The notes: a model not told the origin generated them from the letters alone. Shown: positions 40,477-50,369, numbered from the stretch's first letter. The stretch is DNA of 64,000 bases from Acinetobacter nectaris CIP 110549 (GCF_000488215.1 NZ_KI530712.1:872881-936880); one strand, 5' to 3'. Made by a program: numbers and translations.

Positions 40477-41868
40477 TTGGATAATACATCTGGGACTCAA
40501 CCGGCAGCTTCACTGCAAAAATCTCTTCTCCTTGGACACATTATTGTTATTGGTTTGGCATATATACAACCAATGACTTTGTTCGATACCTTTGGAATGG
40601 TATCTGCAGCAAGTGTTCAACACGTTCCTACATCTTACTTTTTCGCGCTTTTGGCTGTGCTTTTTACGGCGATTAGTTATGGACATATGATTAAGCGTTA
40701 CCCATCTTCAGGTTCTGCTTACACTTATGTGCAGCGCTCTATTCATCCCAATGCGGGTTTTATGGTGGGTTGGTCTTCTCTACTCGACTATATCCTTAGC
40801 CCTATGGTAAATATCCTTTTAGCTGTTATTTATCTTACAAGTATGTTCCCTGATGTAAATCATTGGGTATGGGTCGTCGGACTAACACTCTTCATGACTT
40901 GGGTAAATTTAAGAGGAATTAAATTTGTCGCAAATCTCAATGGACTTATTGTACTTTTCCAAATACTTGTCATTGTTATTTTTACATTTTTAATTATTAA
41001 ACAATTACTCTTAGGTAATACTGCTTTAAATACCCTTGGAATATCACAAACACATGATGCTCAAATATGGTCAACAGCACCATTTTTCAGCGAACATGCA
41101 AAAATAGGGACTTTAATTGGTGGTGCAACTATCCTATGCTTTTCATTTACAGGATTTGATGCATTAAGCTCTCTTGCTGAAGAAACGCATAATACAGATA
41201 AAGTATTACCACGTGCTATTTTCCTTACTGCACTTATTTCAGGTTTAATATTTATTGCAGCAACATACTTCATGCAATTGTATTTCCCAGGAAATCCTAG
41301 CCAATATTTCTCAGATGTTAATGCAACTCAGCCTGATATTTTACGAATTGTCGGTGGTGAATTATTTAAATCTGTCATTCTTGGCTTTGCAATTATTACT
41401 GTGATGGCATCAGGTATCTCAGCACATGCAGGTGTGTCTCGCCTAATGTATGTCATGGGTCGCGACGGTGTATTTAATAAAAAATACTTTGGTCAAATTA
41501 GTCCGAAGACATCAGTACCAAAATTCAACATTATTTTAGTTGGTTTGATTGCATTATCAGCAGGGTTTACAGATTTAGATCACGTTGTTTCTTTAATTAG
41601 TTTCGGCGCACTCACAGCGTTTAGTTTTGTGAATCTTTCAGTAATTTCACAATATGCTCTTCGTGAAGGTCGTGTAAAAACACCTAAAGAAGTTTTCAAT
41701 TATATTGCTATACCAAGTCTTGGTTTTATAGCAGTCGGTCTACTCTGGCTACAGATTGATCACACTGCTTTAAAATGGGGAATTGTATGGGCTGTTATTG
41801 GTGTTTTATTCCTAGGTTATAAAACCAAAGGATTTAAAATTCCACCACCACAATATAAAAATGATTAA
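40477..41868 (+). CDS. APC-family amino acid / amine permease
   Basis: 463 residues with about 12 membrane segments. The TTG at 40477 is chosen as start because GAGGAT lies exactly 7 nt upstream and the protein then begins MDNTSGTQPAASLQKSLLLG. An ATG at 40462 has no Shine-Dalgarno. Family marks are IVIGLAYIQPMTLFDTFG in helix 1, YPSSGSAYTYVQRSIHPNAGF, and FSFTGFDALSSLAEET in helix 6. It is probably a proton-coupled importer of an amino acid or amine; the substrate is not evident. It has an unusual hairpin leader and a bidirectional terminator after it. Confidence 0.85.
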   Translation: MDNTSGTQPAASLQKSLLLGHIIVIGLAYIQPMTLFDTFGMVSAASVQHVPTSYFFALLAVLFTAISYGHMIKRYPSSGSAYTYVQRSIHPNAGFMVGWSSLLDYILSPMVNILLAVIYLTSMFPDVNHWVWVVGLTLFMTWVNLRGIKFVANLNGLIVLFQILVIVIFTFLIIKQLLLGNTALNTLGISQTHDAQIWSTAPFFSEHAKIGTLIGGATILCFSFTGFDALSSLAEETHNTDKVLPRAIFLTALISGLIFIAATYFMQLYFPGNPSQYFSDVNATQPDILRIVGGELFKSVILGFAIITVMASGISAHAGVSRLMYVMGRDGVFNKKYFGQISPKTSVPKFNIILVGLIALSAGFTDLDHVVSLISFGALTAFSFVNLSVISQYALREGRVKTPKEVFNYIAIPSLGFIAVGLLWLQIDHTALKWGIVWAVIGVLFLGYKTKGFKIPPPQYKND

Positions 41869-41871
41869 ATA

Positions 41872-41903
41872 AAAAAACCAGCGATTTCTATCGCTGGTTT
41901 TTT
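41872..41903. terminator. Bidirectional terminator between the permease and flavodoxin-type genes
   Basis: AAAAAACCAGCGAT and ATCGCTGGTTTTTT are exact complements around TTCT. Confidence 0.92.
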
Positions 41904-41915
41904 ATCAGAATAAAA

Positions 41916-42470
41916 CTAACCGACAATTTTTTCGGTAAGTGCTTTAACTCGTTGTGCAAAAGCTTTTGCTGTTTCTAAATCACCTTTAGGAATTTCATCT
42001 GCACCCGCATCAGATGGAGATTGCACCAATAACCCAACAGAACCACCAAGATTATTCACATCTTCACGCGTCGAGCTTTTTGTATTTGAAGGTAATAAAC
42101 CTAGGCTAATCCAGATACCACCATGCTGTGATGCCAATGTTTGGAACTGAATAAGTGTATTTTGCTTATCACCATTTAAGCTTGCACTATTTGTAAAGCC
42201 AGCAAAGACTTTATCTTGCCATCCTCTTACAAACCAAACTTTAGATGATGCATCTGCAAATTTCTTAAACTGCCAAGGTGCCGAACCCATATATGTTGGT
42301 GCACCAAATACAATTGCATCTGCTGCATTTAATGAATCCCAACCTGCTTGATCTAACTCACCGTCTTGATTAATTTCAACCAACGTCGCATCTGCCGCTT
42401 CTGCGAATGTCTGTGCAATTGCTTTTGTGTGTCCATATCCTGAAAAATAAACAACCGCAACTTTAGCCAT
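41916..42470 (-). CDS. Flavodoxin-type NAD(P)H:quinone oxidoreductase (WrbA-like)
   Basis: 184 residues. The FMN phosphate loop YFSGYGHTKAIAQ is at residues 8-20, and APTYMGSAPWQFKKFAD and GWQDKVFAGFTNSASLNGDK follow the flavodoxin-like order. The protein probably reduces quinones by two electrons, avoiding semiquinones. It is shorter than WrbA (about 198 residues), so the name is a family guess. It is divergent from an HxlR-type regulator. The 89-bp gap holds its sigma-70 promoter and overlapping palindromes, so repression by the neighbour is likely. Confidence 0.82.
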   Translation of the reverse strand: MAKVAVVYFSGYGHTKAIAQTFAEAADATLVEINQDGELDQAGWDSLNAADAIVFGAPTYMGSAPWQFKKFADASSKVWFVRGWQDKVFAGFTNSASLNGDKQNTLIQFQTLASQHGGIWISLGLLPSNTKSSTREDVNNLGGSVGLLVQSPSDAGADEIPKGDLETAKAFAQRVKALTEKIVG

Positions 42471-42501
42471 GGTATTACCTCTATATTTTTATGTAATATA
42501 G

Positions 42502-42529
42502 ATAATATACTTTAGAAACTAGCTGTCAA
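42502..42529 (-). promoter_or_regulatory. Promoter of the flavodoxin-type gene
   Basis: On the minus strand, -35 TTGACA (complement of 42524-42529), a 16-bp spacer and -10 TATTAT (complement of 42502-42507). The -35 is perfect. Confidence 0.78.
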
Positions 42530-42550
42530 TTAGTTACCTACCTGTAACTA
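42517..42550. promoter_or_regulatory. Probable HxlR operator
   Basis: A perfect dyad TAGTTAC-N6-GTAACTA spans 42531-42550. A further half-site AACTA (42517-42521) pairs with the TAGTT at 42531-42535. Together they bracket the -35 of the flavodoxin-type gene and sit just upstream of the hxlR-like start. Confidence 0.7.
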
Positions 42551-42559
42551 GGAGTCAAA

Positions 42560-42931
42560 ATGGGTAAATTAGAATCTTATAATATTCACTGTATGGATTG
42601 TCCTGCTCGACTCTTTTTTGAGGCCTTAGCAGACAAATGGGTACTACTTATTATTACTACACTTGAAAAAGATGCTCAACACTTTAATTTATTAAAAAAA
42701 AGTATAGAGGGCATATCACCAAAAGTACTCTCACAAAAGCTAAAACATCTTGAAAGATATGGATTTGTGCAACGTACGGTCTTAGATACATCACCCATTC
42801 GAGTAGAATATACACTCACAGAGTTTGGTAAAGATTTTTCTCAAACGGCTTATCAAATGAAATCATGGGCTGAGAACAATATTAGTAAGGTTCTCGCTGC
42901 CCAAAAAGAATATGATAAAAATCATATCTAG
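42560..42931 (+). CDS. HxlR-family transcriptional regulator with N-terminal cysteine pair
   Basis: 123 residues, a winged helix. The signature [19 protein letters not shown] is followed by [20 protein letters not shown] (recognition helix region) and [10 protein letters not shown] (wing). C11 and C14 (HCMDC) precede the helix, in the region where thiol-sensing members such as YodB and QorR carry their redox cysteine. It is likely to repress the divergent quinone reductase gene and be released by quinones or electrophiles; this is inferred from context. Its stop overlaps the trmL stop by 4 bp. Confidence 0.85.
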   Translation: MGKLESYNIHCMDCPARLFFEALADKWVLLIITTLEKDAQHFNLLKKSIEGISPKVLSQKLKHLERYGFVQRTVLDTSPIRVEYTLTEFGKDFSQTAYQMKSWAENNISKVLAAQKEYDKNHI

Positions 42932-43401
42932 ATTAGTGGCTGAAATCCTTGCTGACGCCATGCCTCATATACAATCACAGCCGTTGCATTAGACAAATTT
43001 AGGCTGCGTGAATTTGCAGCCATAGGCAAACAAATCCATTGTTCTTCAGGAAACATTTTTCGTACATTTTCTGGTAAGCCTCTTGTTTCAGGCCCCATCA
43101 ATAATGCAACAGGCTGATTTAAGTTTACCGTATGAGGTGTTGCCTTCCCTTTTGTTGTTAAAGGAAAAATATGTTCAACACCTTGCTCATTTAAGTAGTC
43201 TAAGCATTCTTCAAAATGATCCCAAATTTTCATACGTGCATATTCATGATAGTCCAAACCTGCACGTCTTAATTTTTTGTCATCTAACTCAAACCCTAAG
43301 GGTTTCACTAAATGTAACTGCGCGCCTGTATTTGCACATAAGCGAATAATATTACCTGTATTACTTGGAATTTCAGGCTCAAATAAAACAACATGTATCA
43401 C
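42928..43401 (-). CDS. trmL: tRNA (cytidine/uridine-34 2'-O)-methyltransferase TrmL
   Basis: 157 residues, the minimal SPOUT enzyme. Motif 1 [18 protein letters not shown] is near the N-terminus. Motif 2 [12 protein letters not shown] and motif 3 IPM-like [26 protein letters not shown] form the knot and SAM pocket. It methylates the wobble ribose of tRNA(Leu). It is 36 bp after cysG on the same strand, so serS-cysG-trmL may be one operon. Convergent with the hxlR-like gene. Confidence 0.93.
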   Translation of the reverse strand: MIHVVLFEPEIPSNTGNIIRLCANTGAQLHLVKPLGFELDDKKLRRAGLDYHEYARMKIWDHFEECLDYLNEQGVEHIFPLTTKGKATPHTVNLNQPVALLMGPETRGLPENVRKMFPEEQWICLPMAANSRSLNLSNATAVIVYEAWRQQGFQPLI

Positions 43402-43437
43402 AAATTTTTCTCTACTTTTTCATTTAGCTAATCAAGA

Positions 43438-44811
43438 TTACTGCCATTGCAATTGCTCTCTTAATTTCACAACTTCACCAATAATTGTCAGTGTAGGTGC
43501 TTGTACTTCATACTGCATCACTTTTTCTGCAATATTTTCTAAGTTACCTATCACGACTTGCTGTTCTGGTGTTGTTCCTTTAGAAATAAGCGCAACTGGC
43601 ATATCTGGTCTTTGACCATGCTCAATCAAACGCTTGCAAATGGTTTCCAAACCAACCAACCCCATATACAAAACGAGTGTTTGGTTTTCATATACAAGCT
43701 CACGCCAAGGCAACTCAGGAGAACCTTCTTTTAAATGCCCAGTGAGAAATCGAACACTTTGTGCATAATCTCTATGAGTGAGAGGAATACCCGCATAAGC
43801 TGAACAACCCGATGCTGCCGTAATTCCGGGAACAACTTGAAAAGGTACATCAGCAGTCACCAGCTCTTGTATCTCTTCACCACCTCGTCCAAAAATGAAT
43901 GGATCTCCACCTTTTAAACGACAAACTCGTTTTCCATCTAAAGCATATTGAATTAAAAGTTGGTTAATACCTTCTTGCGGTACTGCATGATTTGATCGTG
44001 CCTTACCCACATAAATTTTTTCAGCATCGCGTCGGCATAGTTCTAAAATTGGTGAAGAAACCAAGCGATCATAAATGACAACATCAGCTTGTTGCATCAA
44101 TCGCAGTGCTTTTAACGTTAATAATTCAGGATCGCCCGGCCCTGCACCAACAAGATAAACCTCACCTTTTGGTTTACTCCATTTGGAAAGCGCATCTTCA
44201 ATCATTTGATTCGCAGTCGATAAATTATCGTTAAAAACCTGCTCTTTTAATGGACTCGCATATAAGTCTTCCCAAAAGATACGGCGTTCGTCAGGATTAT
44301 TTATTTTCTCTTTAACTGCTTTACGCCACTTTCCAGAAAACTCCGCCAGTTTTCCCATACCATGAGGAATAAGCGTTTCAAGTTGTGTACGTAACTGCCT
44401 AGACAGGACAGGCGATGTTCCATTTGAAGCAATAGAAATCACTAAAGGGGATCTGTCGATGAGTGCAGGAACCATAAACCGACAGTTCGGAATATCATCA
44501 ACACTATTAACCAATAAATTCTTTTTTTCACACGCAACAAATACATGATGGTTCACATCAGCCTGATCTGTTGCTGCAATAACTAGCTTATAAGGTTGAT
44601 CTAAATCTAACTCATCAAAAGGCTTTTGTTTAACTTCACCATTTGAAGATGCAACTAAGTTTCTTAGATTTATATCTACTTCTGGTGCAACAACATGAAG
44701 TATTGCACCAGCTTTGGCTAATAATGATGCTTTACGAAAAGCAATACTTCCACCACCAACGATAAGACATAACTGCTGTTTCAATTTCAATGAAATTGGA
44801 AAAATATCCAC
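43438..44811 (-). CDS. cysG: Siroheme synthase CysG (trifunctional)
   Basis: 457 residues. The N-terminal dehydrogenase/ferrochelatase part has LIVGGGSIAFRKASLLAKAG (NAD site) and SIASNGTSPVLSRQLR. The C-terminal uroporphyrinogen-III methyltransferase part has GEVYLVGAGPGDPELLTLKA, RLKGGDPFIFGRGGEE and PVALISKGTTPEQQVVIG. It converts uroporphyrinogen III to siroheme, the cofactor of sulfite and nitrite reductases. Downstream of serS by 56 bp. Confidence 0.95.
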   Translation of the reverse strand: MDIFPISLKLKQQLCLIVGGGSIAFRKASLLAKAGAILHVVAPEVDINLRNLVASSNGEVKQKPFDELDLDQPYKLVIAATDQADVNHHVFVACEKKNLLVNSVDDIPNCRFMVPALIDRSPLVISIASNGTSPVLSRQLRTQLETLIPHGMGKLAEFSGKWRKAVKEKINNPDERRIFWEDLYASPLKEQVFNDNLSTANQMIEDALSKWSKPKGEVYLVGAGPGDPELLTLKALRLMQQADVVIYDRLVSSPILELCRRDAEKIYVGKARSNHAVPQEGINQLLIQYALDGKRVCRLKGGDPFIFGRGGEEIQELVTADVPFQVVPGITAASGCSAYAGIPLTHRDYAQSVRFLTGHLKEGSPELPWRELVYENQTLVLYMGLVGLETICKRLIEHGQRPDMPVALISKGTTPEQQVVIGNLENIAEKVMQYEVQAPTLTIIGEVVKLREQLQWQ

Positions 44812-44867
44812 AAAAACCCCTTAATTACAACTTACCGTATACTGTGAAAACTTGCTATAACATCTAC

Positions 44868-46163
<1,296 letters not shown>

Positions 46164-46261
46164 CTAGATATAGTGTAATCTGTTCATTCATAAAAATAAA
46201 CGTACTTCGATGCTTTCACCTACAGTACATCCAAGTTCATGAATGACTGTAGGCGTAATAG

Positions 46262-47056
46262 TCATTTTGGTAAGTATTGTGAGTTTATTAATCCCTTTGC
46301 TGCACTATACGGTAAAACTAACTCAGTCATGCCTTCTGAATATGGTGCTAACTCATATAATGGATAAACAAATACTAACCCCTTACTATTATAATAAAAA
46401 TTATCTGTTGGCTCTAAACGACCAGATTGTATTCCATGAGCTTCAAGCCAAGGTTGATTTGCATTAAATACTGCTTGATAAACGGCTATTTGCTTATCTG
46501 AGCTAAATAAGTCTGCCATTGTAATACGCTTATGCGTGTTTAAATCAAAAATAATATATTCATGATGATACATTCCATGCGCAGCACCTGCTGCATATGT
46601 TGTTGTATCTAAAACAAAAATAGCTAAATGACCTCGCTGACCCAAAAATCGGGCACTATAACTACTTTGATTAATTTGTGAAGGTGCTAATGTAGATGCA
46701 GGTAAGTGTGTAGACTTTTGAAAGGCCAAAGGTGCATCTTTTTGCAGACGTCCTACAAAATAATCATTAATCCAATCGACATTCGTTTCAATAGTATCTA
46801 CTTTATATTCCGTACATTCGTCAGATTCACATGATACTTTTTGCGGCAATGTCATTGACATTGTTTCTGCATGAATCTTTGTTGGTGTATCTGAAATAAT
46901 TGTTGGCATAACCTCTGAAGTAGATGTCTTCTGCTCAGAAACAGCTGTTGTTTTTTCATCTGAAGAGGGTTGTTTTTGCTCACAACCAACAAAGGCTACT
47001 GTGAACATACAACTCGATAGAAGCAAAGCCAATCGCATTTTTTGCTGTAAATACAT
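46262..47056 (-). CDS. Putative lipoprotein, RsiV-like (DUF3298/DUF4163) domain
   Basis: 264 residues from ATG 47054-47056 (AGG about 8-10 nt upstream); a TTG three codons earlier and an ATG six codons later are alternatives. The signal ends in VAFVGC, a fair lipobox, with Cys25 and then an S/T/E/K-rich tether (about residues 26-60). The folded part contains SSYSARFLGQRGHLAIFVLD, YAAGAAHGMYHHEYIIFD and LVFVYPLYELAPYSEGMTELVLPY, which fits the DUF4163-DUF3298 pair found in RsiV-type proteins. Its role here is unknown, and no sigma factor is adjacent. Exposed in the periplasm. Confidence 0.75.
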   Translation of the reverse strand: MYLQQKMRLALLLSSCMFTVAFVGCEQKQPSSDEKTTAVSEQKTSTSEVMPTIISDTPTKIHAETMSMTLPQKVSCESDECTEYKVDTIETNVDWINDYFVGRLQKDAPLAFQKSTHLPASTLAPSQINQSSYSARFLGQRGHLAIFVLDTTTYAAGAAHGMYHHEYIIFDLNTHKRITMADLFSSDKQIAVYQAVFNANQPWLEAHGIQSGRLEPTDNFYYNSKGLVFVYPLYELAPYSEGMTELVLPYSAAKGLINSQYLPK

Positions 47057-47138
47057 ATAAAACAACCTAAAATTGATTTACCTACACTATACAAACTTTC
47101 AACCAAATAAAAAAATACTAAAAATGTATCCCCTAATA

Positions 47139-47164
47139 AAAAAAACGCTATAAAAATAGCGTTT
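47139..47164 (-). terminator. lolA terminator
   Basis: AAAACGCTA (47142-47150) and TAGCGTTTT (47156-47164) form a 9-bp stem. On the minus strand a run of eight T residues follows, 18 bp after the lolA stop. Confidence 0.85.
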
Positions 47165-47181
47165 TCTCATCACTTCTTTCA

Positions 47182-47877
47182 TTATTGGTCAATAATATCT
47201 GTGCCTTTAGGTGGAACAAAGTGAAATACTGATGCAGGAATATCTACATTCTTAGCAACATTGTTAAAGTGTACTGTTGTAACCTGACCCAAAGAATCAT
47301 TTAAAATCATAAGTGTTGGTGTACCTTGAGCACCAAAACTAATCGTTAAATCTTGAAAAGCTGTATCTTTTGCTCTAGGTAAAAGCGTGTAATAGTTTTT
47401 GGTTTGATCAGGCTGTGTCACTTTATACGCTTGCATAATCGTATTGGTATTTCCCGACAATAAAAGCGCTGGTGTATTTGCGACCTGATCACTTACATTT
47501 TGACGTACAACTTGCTGTAAGTCAGGGTCATAAATCCAAATAGTCTTTCCTGTCGTAATAATAGACTGTTTAGATGGTTGTGTTGTTTCCCAAAAAAACT
47601 TACCTGGACGCTCAACCTTAATTACACCTGTAAATGTTTGATTTAGGTGTTGTGATGTCAGCCCCTTTTTCTGCACTACTGTTTTACCACTTGCTTTAGT
47701 GGTTTGCTCAAAATTTGCAGTAAAACTACGCAACCCCGAAAGCTGTTTTACAAGACTCTGTGTTGCTTGTTGCTCTGATGCGGGTGTGGATGCGGCAAAT
47801 ACAGTTGTACTCAAAACAGGAGCAAAGGTTACTAAAGTTACTGCAACAGCACCTAATGTTTTACGAAGCATCTTCAT
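47182..47877 (-). CDS. lolA: Outer-membrane lipoprotein carrier LolA
   Basis: 231 residues with a signal peptide (MKMLRKTLGAVAVTLV... cut near VFA-AS, residue 29). The mature protein has LRSFTANFEQTT, VERPGKFFWETTQP, GKTIWIYDPDLQQVV and the C-terminal NVDIPASVFHFVPPKGTDII, all typical of LolA. It shuttles lipoproteins across the periplasm from LolCDE to LolB. Likely clients in this window are AdeI, AdeK and the RsiV-like lipoprotein. No ftsK or rarA is next to it. Confidence 0.95.
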   Translation of the reverse strand: MKMLRKTLGAVAVTLVTFAPVLSTTVFAASTPASEQQATQSLVKQLSGLRSFTANFEQTTKASGKTVVQKKGLTSQHLNQTFTGVIKVERPGKFFWETTQPSKQSIITTGKTIWIYDPDLQQVVRQNVSDQVANTPALLLSGNTNTIMQAYKVTQPDQTKNYYTLLPRAKDTAFQDLTISFGAQGTPTLMILNDSLGQVTTVHFNNVAKNVDIPASVFHFVPPKGTDIIDQ

Positions 47878-48341
47878 TGATTCACCTTTGATTAAATATG
47901 CAAATTATATTTACATTCATATTTATATTACCTGAGCATATCAAATCTAAGAATATAAAAAATAAAGATTTTTGTATGAGTATGATCCTCATTTATGTAT
48001 TTATATGCAAATTACTGTAACTTTATAATGGAGCAATAGATGCCTATTAAGATTAAGGCAATTGTTCAATCTATGTCTACATCATCACATATTCCTAAAA
48101 GCAACAAAAACTATATCACTAAAACAACAAACTAAGCCAAATCAAAAACAGGAAATTAATTATTATAAAACAATATATTACAGTCAATAAAATTTCATAA
48201 CCCATTAAAATTCAGTATAATTCATTCTCTTTTATTATTGTAAACCCTATTTATCTATACAGATTAATTTGCGAAAACAATATATATTTAAACATTATAT
48301 ATAATATTTTCTATTGAGATCATCTCTATCTAGGAACACTT
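47878..48341. other. 464-bp A/T-rich gap between lolA and pstS
   Basis: Contains a possible 31-codon small ORF (48040-48135) and the promoters of lolA and pstS, which I could not fix. A run resembling a Pho box (CAGTCAATAAAATTTCAT, 48181-48198) matches the consensus poorly. Confidence 0.5.
48040..48135 (+). CDS. Possible 31-residue small protein
   Basis: ATG at 48040 follows GGAG (48030-48033) by 6 nt, an ideal spacing, and reads 31 codons (MPIKIKAIVQSMSTSSHIPK then SNKNYITKTTN) to TAA at 48133-48135. The product would be basic and Ser/Thr-rich with no membrane segment. I do not recognise it. The good ribosome site is the only support, so it may be chance. Confidence 0.25.
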   Translation: MPIKIKAIVQSMSTSSHIPKSNKNYITKTTN

Positions 48342-49367
48342 ATGACCAACTTAACAAAGAATTTTGTGAAGTCATCTTTACTTGGGCTACTTCTTCCTCT
48401 TACATTATCGTTAGGACATGCAGCTGAAATTACAGGTGCTGGATCTAGTTTTGTCTATCCTATCCTCTCCCAATGGGCGGCTACATATAGTGCAAAAACG
48501 GGTCATCAAATTAACTACCAACCTATTGGTTCTGGGGCAGGTATTACACAAATTCGAAGTGGTAATGTCACGTTTGGGGCATCTGATATGCCATTAACAC
48601 CACACGAATTAAATAAAGCAGATTTAAAACAATTCCCTCTTGTCATTGGTGGTGTTGTTCCAATCGTAAATGTTGAAGGTATTTCTGCAGGTGAATTACG
48701 CCTAACAGGGTCTATTCTTGCAGATATTTTCTTAGGAAAAATTACAAAGTGGAACGACCCTGAAATTCAGGCATTAAATCAAACAATTAAACTACCAGAT
48801 CAACGCATTTTTGTAGTACGACGCTCTGATGGCTCAGGAACAACCTTTAACTGGACAAACTATCTTTCTAAGATAAGCCCAACTTGGAAAAGTCAGGTTG
48901 GCGATGGAACTTCTGTATCATGGCCTGTTGGTACAGGAAGCCAAGGAAATGAAGGTGTCGCTCGATCTGTTAAACAAATTAGGGGTGCAATTGGTTATGT
49001 AGACCTTGCATATAGCGTAAAAAATAAAATGAGCTATACTTCTCTACAAAATAAAGATGGGAAATTTGTACAACCAAATGCAGCATCATTTCAAGCGGCT
49101 GCTGTAAATACAAATTGGAGCCAATCTCCAGATTTTTATAATATTATTACGAATGCTTCAGGTGAAAATGCTTGGCCAATTACAGCCACAACATTTGTCA
49201 TCATGCAAAAAAATGGAAGCTCTGCTGAAGAAACTAGTGAAGCTTTAAAATTCTTTAAGTGGTCTTTAGTGAGCGGTCAAGTTGATGCAAAAATGTTGGA
49301 TTATATTCCACTCCCTAATGAGCTAGTCAAAAATATCGAAGTATATTGGTCTTCTAATATTAAATAA
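48342..49367 (+). CDS. pstS: Phosphate ABC transporter substrate-binding protein PstS
   Basis: 341 residues. A signal peptide (cut near GHA-AE, residue 28) precedes ITGAGSSFVYPILSQWA and QPIGSGAGITQIRSG, the phosphate loops of PstS, with RRSDGSGTTFNWTNYL, GNEGVARSVKQIRGAIGYVD and AWPITATTFV further on. It binds phosphate in the periplasm for PstCAB. The usual pstC, pstA and pstB genes do not follow; a strong terminator does. It may be a second copy or split from the rest of the operon. Confidence 0.93.
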   Translation: MTNLTKNFVKSSLLGLLLPLTLSLGHAAEITGAGSSFVYPILSQWAATYSAKTGHQINYQPIGSGAGITQIRSGNVTFGASDMPLTPHELNKADLKQFPLVIGGVVPIVNVEGISAGELRLTGSILADIFLGKITKWNDPEIQALNQTIKLPDQRIFVVRRSDGSGTTFNWTNYLSKISPTWKSQVGDGTSVSWPVGTGSQGNEGVARSVKQIRGAIGYVDLAYSVKNKMSYTSLQNKDGKFVQPNAASFQAAAVNTNWSQSPDFYNIITNASGENAWPITATTFVIMQKNGSSAEETSEALKFFKWSLVSGQVDAKMLDYIPLPNELVKNIEVYWSSNIK

Positions 49368-49370
49368 TAA

Positions 49371-49418
49371 GTTAACATAAAAAAAGCTCGCAAATATGCG
49401 AGCTTTTTTTATGTTAAC
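49371..49418. terminator. Bidirectional terminator with a 22-bp perfect stem
   Basis: 49371-49392 and 49397-49418 are exact complements around AATA. The core GCTCGCA/TGCGAGC with flanking A and T runs serves pstS on one strand and rpmA on the other. The stem extends outward through GTTAAC. Confidence 0.92.
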
Positions 49419-49428
49419 TATTTAAATC

Positions 49429-49686
49429 TTAAACAGATTCAACAGTTACATAACGACGGCCGAATTGACCTTTCACTTCAAATTTAACTACACCATCAGA
49501 TGTAGCAAATAAAGTGTGGTCACGACCCATACCAACGTTTGCACCAGCATGGAACTCTGTACCACGTTGACGAACGATGATGCTACCAGCTGCGATAGCT
49601 TGGCCACCGTAAACTTTAACACCTAGCATTTTTGGGTTTGAATCACGACCGTTACGTGTCGAACCACCAGCTTTCTTGTGAGCCAT
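49429..49686 (-). CDS. rpmA: 50S ribosomal protein L27
   Basis: 85 residues. The N-terminal [20 protein letters not shown] is the universal L27 start, with the tail reaching the peptidyl-transferase centre. [28 protein letters not shown] follows. No Firmicutes-type cleaved extension is present. It is 18 bp after rplU in the usual rplU-rpmA operon; the common next gene obgE is absent, a terminator comes instead. Confidence 0.97.
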   Translation of the reverse strand: MAHKKAGGSTRNGRDSNPKMLGVKVYGGQAIAAGSIIVRQRGTEFHAGANVGMGRDHTLFATSDGVVKFEVKGQFGRRYVTVESV

Positions 49687-49704
49687 GTCTCTTACTCCTC
49701 GTGA

Positions 49705-50016
49705 TTAGCCTGAAATACCAGTAATTTTCAACTCAGTGAACCATTGACGGTGACCTTGTTGTTTACGGTAATGTTTACGACGACGCATTTTTACAATACG
49801 AATTTTGTCGTGACGACCATGACTAACCACTTCTGCAGTTACTTTAGCGCCAGCTACAACTGGAGCACCGATTTGAACGCTATCGCCATTCACAACCATT
49901 AATACATCATCAAATGTAAGAGTTGTGCCTGTTTCAGCCTTCAACAATTCAACTTTAAGGGTTTCGCCTTCAACCACACGGTGCTGTTTACCACCGCTTT
50001 GGATTACTGCGTACAT
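49705..50016 (-). CDS. rplU: 50S ribosomal protein L21
   Basis: 103 residues from the ATG at 50014-50016 ([14 protein letters not shown]), preceded by GGAG at 7-8 nt. The longer open frame upstream is G+C-rich leader, not coding. The signature [16 protein letters not shown] is near the C-terminus. It binds 23S rRNA domain I and L20. A clear sigma-70 promoter lies about 90 bp upstream, leaving a leader of about 84 nt. Confidence 0.97.
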   Translation of the reverse strand: MYAVIQSGGKQHRVVEGETLKVELLKAETGTTLTFDDVLMVVNGDSVQIGAPVVAGAKVTAEVVSHGRHDKIRIVKMRRRKHYRKQQGHRQWFTELKITGISG

Positions 50017-50369
50017 AAGTGTACTCCAACTTGCCCGTGTCGTCGTGCCGATAAAGGGACATACCGATCTTAAAACGAACGCCACTGGGGGTATCTAAAG
50101 GGGGGTTATTTTAAGTAAAATTGAACAAAACAACAAGTACTATACTTTGTTTTTTTCTTATACAGCCATTTTTATTATATAAAGCTATTTAATTGGTTAT
50201 TTTTAATAAGAATAATAATGAAGAAAGAGAAGTTTTATAAAGAGTTAACGTTTTTATGGTATAAAACGAATGTTTTAAAGCTAAAATCTCAAAGTGTAAT
50301 TAAGTGTCTTAATTTATGCTTTATTGATCTTGAAAAAACATCTTCACATCCTTAAAGGTTTTAAATTCT
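50017..50369. other. Divergent gap between rplU and ispB (353 bp)
   Basis: Holds the rplU promoter and its G+C-rich leader (50017-50100), unusual for this A/T-rich genome. The remainder is A/T-rich; no sharp ispB promoter was found. Confidence 0.55.
50108..50136 (-). promoter_or_regulatory. rplU-rpmA promoter
   Basis: On the minus strand, -35 TTGTTG (complement of 50131-50136), a 17-bp spacer and -10 TAAAAT (complement of 50108-50113). Confidence 0.65.

Noticed and set aside
46219-46253. Stem CCTACAGT / ACTGTAGG between serS and the lipoprotein gene
   Set aside because: It has a 19-nt loop and no T-tract on either strand, so it is not called as a terminator.
48181-48198. Pho box upstream of pstS
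   Set aside because: CAGTCAATAAAATTTCAT shares only a few positions with the CTGTCAT direct repeat. Too weak without a PhoB matrix score.
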